A stretch of 64,000 bases of DNA from Aphelidium insulamus (lineage: Eukaryota > Aphelidiomycota > Aphelidea > Aphelidiaceae). The notes beneath the pieces are model-generated. The model searched no databases and had not been told where the DNA came from. It saw only the letters and a program-made list of their open reading frames with translations. The stretch lies in assembly GCA_036784855.1 (NCBI GenBank), contig JAZDSV010000002.1, positions 163,501 to 227,500 of the forward strand, given 5' to 3'. Positions 55,490 to 64,000 of the stretch are shown in pieces; within the stretch, counting starts at the first letter, position 1; every line of letters begins with the position of its first letter. Position numbers and translations under genes: made by a program.

Positions 55490-57612
55490 TCAGCGAGACG
55501 GCACAGCCCAGTGCAGGTATGATATCAGCGTGTCGTGGCTATTTCGGCGCGCACTTTCAATCAGCTGGCCCTTTGATATCGGCGGCTCCTTGTTCAGCGA
55601 GGATAGCATGATGCCCAGCTGCACGCGGCAATATTCTCCGGGCACATAGGCCGTACACCGAAACAATACGTTCATCACTCGTTCGTACGAACCGATGTCG
55701 AGCCGCAACCAGGTAAGCAGCTTGCGAAACACAATCTTCTGATGGCTGAATGCCGACACCAGTGCGGCAAAGACAATCTCCTCGCTGGCCAGCTCGACAT
55801 CATCGTTTGCTGCCGCCAGCGCGTTTATCACATCAGGTTCACTGTTGCGCAGGGCGGCCATCAGTAGTGGATTCTTGTCACCCAGGCCCTCCTTCTCGTA
55901 GTATTCGAGGCCAGTCAAGTCGAAATTCGCCCCTTGCTTTCCCGAGTTATCCGCGACGAGGCATCCGACAAAGTGCGCAAAGCACGCGTCCAGATCTGAC
56001 TGCAAGCCGGTCATGGCAGCCAGCTGCACCAGATTGAGCTGCAGCGGCGGCGCGATGGTCATCAGCTCGCCGACAAGCCGGCAACGTTTACGCTCGACGA
56101 GTCCAAAGTACAGTGTGTCATAGCTGTGCCGGAGTGTTTCGGCGGTCTGCATGGGCACGATAGCATCCAGCAATGCGTCTGTACTCCTTGAAAGCAAGTA
56201 GAAAAAGCGCTTGGGTTTCGAAAAGGCCTTCTGCAGCGCAGTAGGAACCAATTCGTGCAGTACCTTCACTGCACAAACATCGGATTTCATCAGCGCCGCC
56301 GAAACAACGTCATCCATGTCATTTTTCGAGAACACAAGGTTGCTGGACAAGAGATCTCGTATGCACACATCAGGCACCACAAAATCCCAGCAACGTTGCA
56401 GCAGCGAGTCTGGCGCTTTCAACGATCTGTCAATGCCAACGTGCTTGAGCAGCACTTTCAACATAAGCGAATCGGCAGTCGCCATGGCTGCACCCAACAG
56501 CTGCAAACTTGCCTGTGGGCCGCCCACGCCCAGCGCCAGTAGCACCTCCATCCACTCGGTGTCCCGGTTGTCACTGGCAACAGTAAGCTCGGAAGCTTCA
56601 CCGCTCGAGGGATACATCACCACTTGTTCCACCGTCACTTCATTCCGTGAAAAGTAAAACGGTTCGCTCTGAGTTAATATTAGTGCAAGATAAGAAATGC
56701 CAGTATCATCTGACTGCACACCTGCAGCAGCGTGCGCCGTCTCCAGCCGAAATACCGCCGCTCCACCACGCGAACAGTGTGCCAGCCGTTTGTTGGCACT
56801 GAGCCGCCACCAAATAGCACGGGAATCAGCTGCTCAGCGTCACTGCCGTCCTCCATGGGAAAAAGTATTTGCGTAGATTTGACCGTGTTGGTGAGCGCAT
56901 CGCGCAGCTCGGCGGCGTATTGCCTGCCAAATCCGGCACGGAGGCGTGGAACCAACACTTTGCCGTGCATGCCGCCTTCGGCATAAGGTTCCATCGTTAT
57001 CCGTGACGACGCCGCAGATACTACAGCGCATCAGGAGACAGATAAACCATCACGTGGACACTGTCACCAGGACTTGCCTGCCACCACGGTGAAGACGGCC
57101 GAAGTTGCCAGCACCGCGTCCCCGTCCATCAGGCGTAGCAATACTTGGTTCTCTGTGTGGCCGGCCTTTACCAGTGGCGCGTCGGTCGTGAATGCCAAGG
57201 TGCTGCCTTGCTGCAGAGACTGGCAGGTCAGCCGCATCGCCCCCAGCGCTCTCTCCCTCCGCCGCCACACTGCCCAGGGCGGGCTCTGCGCGTATGCAGC
57301 CACCGATAGCACGGCGTCTGGACGGCGTGGCTGATCGTCCTTCTGCACTCGGGAACACACGTCGCCGGCCACTGCCACGTGGAACACACGATAGCCATCC
57401 GCGTCGTACCACACGGAGCCGGCGTGCGGGAATGTGAAGTCGGTTTGCTGCTGCTGCGGCAGCGTAGCACGGCTGCCGCCCACCAGTGACTGCCACCATG
57501 TGCCGAGACCATGAAATGCTGCAGGAACACCATCTGCACGCGCCACACCGCCTCCATCGGTAAATATGTGCGCGGCCAGTATGCACGCGCCGACAATGTG
57601 ATGTCTCCTCAT
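55490..57612 (-). CDS. Signal-peptide/ankyrin family protein 2
   Basis: Exon 1 MRRHHIVGACILAAHIFTDG (signal peptide), GTWWQSLVGG..., DFTFPHAGSVWYDADGYRVF, ending VLATSAVFTVVAG. The junction looks like a GC-AG intron (GCAAGT...CTGTAG). Exon 2 contains ITMEPYAEGGMHGKVLVPRL and GWHTVRVVERRYFGWRRRTL. After a 53-nt intron comes QSEPFYFSRNEVTVEQVVMY and about 390 residues of helical repeats with ankyrin-like spacing (RDTEWMEVLLALGVGGPQAS; KNPLLMAALRNSEPDVINAL). The SEPFYFSR boundary corresponds to SAPFYLSR in family member 3, proving the exon joint. Function unknown. Confidence 0.68.
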
Positions 57613-57822
57613 TGTGGGTGGTGAGTGAGTATGGTGCATGTATGCGATGGTCAGTCTCTCTTATCACACGGCCGCCTGCGCCACCACAGGGGCGCTGTCC
57701 CCCACGGCGATTGCATGTAATGTAGTCACACAGCTATCGGCACCTATAGATTGCATATCTAGTGCATTCATGTATGTATAGTGTATGCTTTATTCGCTGT
57801 TGTCGCCGCCGCTTCTTACAGC

Positions 57823-59585
57823 CTACTGCGGCAATGTTCTTGAACGCGCAGGCAATACTGGCACCGTTTCCGGGTCGATACGCCGTAGCTGCGCCAGAGT
57901 TGCGTTTAGGTCAAATAGCAGCGAGACTGTTTCCAAGTCGGTGAGCAGAGTTTCTGAAGAAACGCGCAAATAGAGTGCAACAAATGCATCGGCTTTGTGC
58001 AAACTATCTGGCATTAGCGCGACGCTATTCCATAGACCGTTAAAGACGCTGATATCTTGGATATCTGGCAGCATACTGATAAGGGTGATTATTGCTACAG
58101 GGTCCGAGCCACCACGCAACGCTTTCATCAAGTTCAGAGCTTCTTTGTACGTCAAGCCGTAGCGCGAGAAAAAGAACCGCGCAAATTCAACGTCCTTGTT
58201 CTTCAGGATTTGAAAGACACGTAGCGCATCTTGCGCCTGCTTGTCGTCGTGCGCCGGCACATAGTAGCGGAATAGCATGTCGACACAAAGTCTGCCCGTC
58301 GGCGAAGAGTCGTTGGCCACATCCTCGATAATCATCTTACCAAGTCGCTGGGAGGCGTCCGGCAAGCTTCGTTTGAAAACGAATTCCATCAAGTCAGGCT
58401 TCATTTGATTCCGTAATTCCTTTTTGCCTCATGGAACAAGCGCCTGGCACAGAAATCCCCGTCGGTCAAAGTGCACCTAGATATCACTGAGCGGGCCAGG
58501 TTCTTGTCCTCTATGGCTCTGAATAGCTCCCTGGAGAATCGCGACAAGTAGAACGGTGCGCTCTGCACTGGGTCAATTACGCCTATGAAGTAAAACTACT
58601 CATACTCTGAATATGCGCCGCTCTTTGCCAGGAAACCAGCGACGCTGCAAGACCTGCGCCACATACCACCCGTCTTCGAGGTGGTAAAAATTGCTGACAC
58701 GCAAATAATCTGTACACGAGGGCGTCTCGGCAAAAATTGGATTGCGGCCAGTGTATCCCAGCGGCTGCAGCTCCACCGTCGTCCCATTGAGGTCGGGACA
58801 TCCCCTACTCGATGCGGAAAACAATATTTCGGGCATGCCGCTTTTCAGATAATTTACTATTACATTTGGCTCCACATATAGCCACGGAGACTGCGCCCCA
58901 ACTGGTCCCACTAGCGAACAGTGTTAAATCCGTCAATGCAAATAATAGATGTAAATCTATGCGCACCGTGCAGCCACTTGAATGTTTCTGATTTGGCCAG
59001 CAAGGTACCATCCTGCACACTGTATACCTTCAGAAACACGCGCTGCTTGTCTCGCGGTACAGAAGGCTTGAGTGCGGCACTGTTGGCCTCATTGGGGTGA
59101 AGGTTTTTGGTTGATATGAGATGTTTCGGGGTGGGGATGAAGCTGATTTTTTGGCCCTTCATGACAGTGGCGACATCAACCACCATTTCCTGAACCTTGT
59201 CCGCGAAAACCCACCACTTTTGCGCGTAGAGAACCACGCGAACACGCATTTCCGGCTCCAATAATGTATGCGTCTCCATGTCGTCAGAATCTTTGGCATC
59301 GTCAGCGAGGGGAGCGGTAATTGACGTGGCATCTACACCGCCCTCGTCCACACTCAGCGATGCGGCCCGCGTGTCCCTTGTGTCCAGCAAAAAGCTATGT
59401 CCACCGTCCACATCGTACCAGACGCCATTGGCGGCCGGCGTAAGGAATCGCCACGCGGTCTGAGGCGCACGCGACCATGGCCACCACGATGCAGCATCAC
59501 ACAGTGCATTACAGAGACTACAGACGACAATCAGGGATCGCACCAGGCGGCGTGTGCGCGCCAGAGAACGCGACGACAGCGACAT
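57823..59585 (-). CDS. Signal-peptide/ankyrin family protein 3 (possible frame break)
   Basis: Exon 1 MSLSSRSLARTRRLVRSLIV VCSLCNALCDAASWWPWSRA (signal peptide then WW), AANGVWYDVDGGHSFLLDTR, ending TLLAKSETFKWLHG. Exon 2 GPVGAQSPWLYVEPNVIVNY ... GWYVAQVLQRRWFPGKERRI. Then QSAPFYLSRFSRELFRAIED. The helical repeat region loses frame by one base near 58405-58420 and resumes as MKPDLMEFVFKRSLPDASQR..., ending RTLPQ, TAG. It is the shortest member; its repeat region is helical but the ankyrin consensus is weak. The shift may be an assembly error. Confidence 0.62.
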
Positions 59586-60110
59586 TATTAGCCGTGGCTG
59601 AGCAACACGCGCGACTTGTATAGCGCGCGTGTTCCCCGCGGGTGGCCGGACAGATGGGAAAAACAATGGGATTTTACGGTTGCGCGGCCGTTTCACACCG
59701 TTTCTGTGCTCCTTTCACCCCAGTCAACAGCAAGACTAGCAGCAGAAGCTACTTGCGGCGATATGGGCAAGAAAAGGCCGGCATCCTCGTCTAACAGGGA
59801 CGAGTAAGCGTTTGTATTGTGCTTTGCATGTAATTTTCCTCTTGGTGATGTGTGTGAGCAAGTCTGCCACGACCAGTCGCAGGCTCTTGTCGTAGTTAGT
59901 GAGCAGGGGGTGCGTCTCAATTAATGTCGGAATTTAACATGTCCGACTGGTTTATCGTTAAGCCTGTAGTTCTGGTTGCTCAAGTGCGTGTCGACATACA
60001 CTTCAGTGCTTTGGATATCAGAATTTATAGAATTTATAGAATTTTTTTATCTGAATAGATAAGTAGCCTTGCGCAGAGCACGTTGACTAAAGATACCAAT
60101 ATTCTAATCA
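59586..60110. other. Intergenic spacer with a doubtful plus-strand exon
   Basis: On the plus strand MGKKRPASSSNRDE (59763-59804) runs into a GTAAGC donor, which could be a first exon, but no continuing exon is convincing. Otherwise nothing seen. Confidence 0.35.
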
Positions 60111-63100
60111 TTAGCGCATTTTACACATAGGGATATACCAATAATGCATACCTGGTACTTCTTGAGGCTTTTTTTTAGCAAATTTGACTTCCTCTGTCAC
60201 CCTCGTTTCCATCCCTGCAGGTACGCTATCATACGGTGACTGTGATGTGCCAGATGTTTTCCCGTCGACTGTAAATGCGCTTGCGCCATCAGAAGTTAAA
60301 GAATTGTCACCACGATCATCGGCGTCGGCACGTTGCTGTGTTGCAGGTGGAGCCGATAGTAAAGCGCCGTGTTCATTGGCCTGTTCATGGGCCAGTGGGG
60401 AAGGCGACTGGCCCAACGACAATCCAACCGGCGGTATCGCTTCAGATTGATCACCTTTTTGCTTCGGCAACAATTTCAATTCGCGCAGAGAGACGGCAAC
60501 AGCTCCAGCTCGATTGCTCACGTGCACGTGATGATTATACTGGAATGGTAACAGTGCCGATCCGCATTCCTCCATCAGGAACTTGACGATTTCCGCGCTA
60601 TCGCTTTCAATTGCAGCCTTAAGTGGGGTATCATGCCGGCAGCGTGGATCGGCTCCGTGTCGCACCAAGTACTTGACGATGTTCAAGTTGCCCTGCTTGG
60701 TAGCCGCAACTATGGGAGCATTGAAGAGCGCTGTTGGATTGGCACCATGCTGCACCAAATACTCGACTTTTGCCAAGCTCCCGGTCTTTGCGGCGCATTC
60801 GACAGATGACAGCCCAAGTAAATCGCCGTCAACAAAGCCTGTTTTAAGAACGAAGCGTCGTAACTCATCCACTGTTCCGCCCTTTATAATTCTCTCAAGC
60901 TCATCTTTTCGACCAAAGAAATTCGCACCATTTTTTAGGTCGCGTTTGCGCTGCCCAACAACGTGACGGCCGGCAACATAACTGGCAACGTCCAGGAGGT
61001 AAATCGCTTCTTCATCTTTGCTATCGTACGCGGCCTGCGCCAAGTTCGTCATTTTCATGTCGTTAAATGTGAACTGTTCAAGAATCCGTTTTAAGATATG
61101 ATGATGGCCGCCTCGCACTGCCTCCATGCATGCAGCTTCAGGAAGCTCAGTCATTGGCGATGTCATCTCAATGAATGAATTTACATCACCCGCCTCGACT
61201 ACATATTTCAGTAATGTCTTGTACTCGGTACTGTCCTTGTCGCCGCTAGCTTGCAAGCGGCTGATGAAGAATCGGATGATTTCAACGTTTTTGCATTCTG
61301 CTGCCGACTTCAACACAGCTTGGTCGAGGGCGGCACTGTTCACCATGGACTCGTAGATACTTTGGAGCCATCGGAGAAGAGCTAGTCCAGCGACGGCGGG
61401 CATATCGCGGGCGGCAACGCGTTTTACAATATGTAAAACTGCGTGTGTTACGATCTGATCCCCGTTAACGGCCATGTCTATCCATCGCTGAAGTAGAGCC
61501 AAATTCTTTTCCGACTGGGGATCATCAGGTGAGACGTGCGTACATTCCTCGATGGCAACTTCAACTAGTTGGTTCAACGTCTCCTCGTTGGGCTTGGCAT
61601 GACGCAAAAGAAAACTGATTGCTTCTTCGCTATTCAGTGCCAGAAACAACTCGTCGTCATGCAAATGGGGGTCGAGACCGTTGGTGAGTAGGATCGATAG
61701 TACTTCGAGAGCACCCATCTGGACAACACGGGTAAGACTGCCGCGCGGCAGGGTGTTTGGGTCTGCCTCGCCAATTTGAAGAAGGAGAAGCACTGTTTGC
61801 TGGTTTGCCTTCTCGACTGCCGCGGCAAGCGCATTTTCGACGTCGGAATGAGTGAGTATGGCATTCTCCAATAACTCGTTGAGGATGTCTGGCTTATTCA
61901 CAGCCATTTCGAGGGCGGAACTGTCACAGCTTTCTCGCTGCAGAAGTTCGTTCTTATTGCGTGACAACAACAGCTTCACGGCGCTTAGATTGTTCTGCCG
62001 CACGGCCAAACAGACCAGGTTGCCATTCAATCCGTCGTTAGCTGTTGTATACCCCAGCTCTGTCATATGCTTCAGCCAGGCATAGTTGCTAATCCGTACA
62101 GCTTGCTCCAGCTGCTTGAACTGCACTTCAAGAGATTTCCCCGATGGCAAAAGCGCAAACTTTATGCTAGTGGCTGGCACGTCGCTCATGTCATTCTCCA
62201 CCGTAAGATAAATCGGTGCCGTCTAAAGAAGTAACGTCAACGAGATACAGCAGAAGCACAGTTACCGTCACCCACCTTGAATATGGAGCCACGATTGAAC
62301 ATACCACGATACTTGACCAAAACATTGTACCATCCTGAATATAATAGTTTTCGGAACTTGACCAGTAGTGATCCGTCGGAAGGGATCCTCACTACCTCGC
62401 GAACACCCGGCATACCGAGGCCGGTGTGCGAATTTATAAGGTCCATTGATAGATCTTGGCCGGCCAAATGCTTCTCGGTGAACTCGATGGTGGCCAAGTA
62501 GTTTCGGCGCACAGAGATGTGCGGTGCAACGTTGGAATGCCACAATCGAACCTTTCGCGTGCTACCCGCTACACAGCCACGGAGTTAGAAATTTTACCCA
62601 AAAAAATAGCGATGAAGTGAACATACTGTGCAGCAGCTTAAATTCTTCAGTCTCTGCCAGCAACACCTTCTTGTCTGCAGTGTACGCTCTGAGAAACACC
62701 TTACGATCCCCAGAAGTGGACGCAGCCAAGGACCGACGATTGGTGTCAAGATAGGATCGCACGAGAGCAGGATCTCTAACTGACACCACCATGTCGACAA
62801 TCTTGTGCACATAATTGAACCAGCCACGACGGCACAGCTGTACGAGAATCTCGGTGGATCGATCGGGCTTCGTGGTCCAGCGCGACAAATCCAACACGAA
62901 CGGCCGCAGATGCTTGTCGTCGTGAAGCTGTCCATTCTGCTCGTCGGCAATGGTGCCAAACGCACCGTCATACCAAACGGAATTGGAATCGGCTGGAAAC
63001 GTAAAGCGACCCGGGAGCGACTTTTCTCCCGAGGAACTTCCGTGGTGGAACATGCGCTTCCACCACGGAAGAGAATTGATGCTGTGGTCAGGATCGAGGT

Positions 63101-63206
63101 CGGGATCGGGATCGGGATCGGGACGGGTTGCCTTACTGTGCACCGCGAGCACGAAACAGGCCAGCAGCAGTAGCAGCACGCGTAGTTTAGGGCAGTAGGG
63201 GCGCAT
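60111..63206 (-). CDS. Signal-peptide/ankyrin family protein 4 (longest member)
   Basis: Exon 1: MRPYCPKLRVLLLLLACFVL AVHSKA (signal peptide), an Asp-Pro repeat encoded by a gggatc run, LPWWKRMFHH, RFTFPADSNSVWYDGAFG, ending EEFKLLHS. Exon 2: GSTRKVRLWHSNVAPHISVR ... GWYNVLVKYRGMFNRGSIFK. Exon 3 opens TAPIYLTVENDMSDVPATSI and holds about 700 residues with clear ankyrin repeats (NLVCLAVRQNNLSAVKLLLS; GLSSVECAAKTGSLAKVEYL VQHGANPT; GNLNIVKYLVRHGADPRCRH DTPLKAAIESDSAEIVKFLM). It ends in a Ser/Pro-rich tail. The first exon could instead encode an ER-targeted domain fused to a cytosolic repeat only if a membrane helix exists, and I see none. Complete and unbroken. Confidence 0.75.
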
Positions 63207-63754
63207 CTGATGCAGCCGTGTGACGAAATGCTGTTGCTGAGGGGAAGAAGCGCAGCGAAGTAGGGAAAATGTGGCGCAGACTGCTTAGCCAATCACAGCC
63301 GCCGCTTGGGTTCTCTTAATGATGAGGTCACTGGCTGAAACAGTTTTTTTTGTCTCTCGCGCGTCAGAGCATAAGGTTAAGCAACTTCACTCCTGTGTTT
63401 CTTGATTAAATTTCAAGTAAACATCCTCGCGTCACCGACAATACGGTGCACAACATAATATGTTGGCCCATCGTTTGTTTGAGTTGGAGTCATTTAATGG
63501 ATCATGGCGGACGGCCTGCTGCGGAATACAAATGAATATTATTTCCTCTCCGTGTTTCTTTTAAAAATACCTTCTACATTGTAATATATACACTGCACTG
63601 TTTGATGAAATGCACACCCACTTGAACGCTATTTATCCACGCCCAGGCAATCGTGGATAACGCGTCGCGCCAATGATGTTTTAATCACGTGCCGACGCGC
63701 ATTGCAACTCCGCTGTCATTGGACACACACGCACACACAGACAGCCAGGTGGGA
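63207..63754. other. Divergent promoter region
   Basis: Between the minus-strand family member 4 and a plus-strand gene; contains T-run (about 63342-63350) and no ORF of note. Confidence 0.45.
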
Positions 63755-64000
63755 ATGACGCCAGACTCGCCCACCCCTTCCCGTGGCCATGCCACCGCGG
63801 TAGATGGTGCGGTGACTACCCCATTTGTCGACATCATGAACGAACCGCCGGCCTACCGTACCAATGCTCCGTACACGGGACTGACACCGTCACCGTCATA
63901 TTCGCAGGTGATTACAAACGCCGCCGCTGGTCGTCCAACCCCGACATCAGCACACTCCCAACCGCCAGTCGCCGGAACAACTGATGGTGGTGGGAGCAGT
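63755..64000 (+). CDS. N-terminus of a Pro/Thr/Ser-rich protein (continues beyond window)
   Basis: Open for 82 codons to the window edge from ATG at 63755: MTPDSPTPSRGHATAVDGAV, FVDIMNEPPAYRTNAPYTGL, PSPSYSQVITNAAAGRPT. Low-complexity, likely disordered leader; no domain visible yet. Codon and base composition match the neighbouring genes. Confidence 0.5.
   Translation, partial: MTPDSPTPSRGHATAVDGAVTTPFVDIMNEPPAYRTNAPYTGLTPSPSYSQVITNAAAGRPTPTSAHSQPPVAGTTDGGGSS

Overview
This is nuclear DNA of a eukaryote, most likely a unicellular protist. Genes are split by very short GT-AG introns (about 35-115 nt, mostly 40-60), with two probable GC-AG introns. The gene content is eukaryotic: an ASCC3/Slh1-type helicase, nuclear basket protein TPR/Mlp, HSBP1, MSH4, SPO11, a RhoGEF, and an SCP2-domain protein. 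The species cannot be named from this window. TAG is a genuine stop here (SPO11 and the Fanzor reading frame end in it). Single-base frame breaks inside otherwise well-kept genes (TPR, Fanzor, one ankyrin gene) look either like assembly indels or like early decay.

Layout. 1-3.5 kb: an exon-array gene (family 'MFC') and two decayed copies. 3.7-4.4 kb: a secreted DOPA-4,5-dioxygenase-like protein. 5.3-12.2 kb: the ASCC3-type helicase. 12.2-14.1 kb: an inverted second copy of the MFC gene, followed by two more diverged, broken paralogues at 14.8-15.5 and 19.0-19.7 kb. 17.6-18.2 kb: a 213-bp tandem repeat. 20.2-21.6 kb: a RhoGEF. 23.05-28.86 kb: a TIR-bounded mobile element carrying at least three multi-exon or virus-flavoured genes and no transposase that I can recognise. 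A deleted hAT transposon (28.86-30.18 kb) is inserted directly at its right edge. 30.7-31.3 kb: a secreted protein. 31.6-38.9 kb: TPR. 39.2-39.6 kb: HSBP1. 39.76-41.79 kb: a Fanzor (eukaryotic TnpB-like RNA-guided nuclease) with a candidate guide-RNA scaffold between it and HSBP1. 42.8-44.3 kb: a nuclear protein with a bipartite NLS. 44.6-48 kb: MSH4. 48.2-49.1 kb: a Cys-rich secreted protein. 49.4 kb: a PMP3-like proteolipid. 49.8-50.6 kb: the SCP2 protein. 50.7-52.3 kb: SPO11. 52.4-63.2 kb: four tandem minus-strand genes of one family, each with a signal peptide, a 'WW...F.FP..S.VWYD' luminal/extracellular module, and a C-terminal helical/ankyrin-repeat region. A new plus-strand gene begins at 63.75 kb.

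Functional reading. SPO11 and MSH4, about 3 kb apart, imply meiotic recombination. The two strongest leads are the TIR element with its PD-(D/E)XK-like gene and the Fanzor locus. The signal-peptide/ankyrin family and the duplicated phase-2 exon family are lineage-specific-looking protein families of unknown function.
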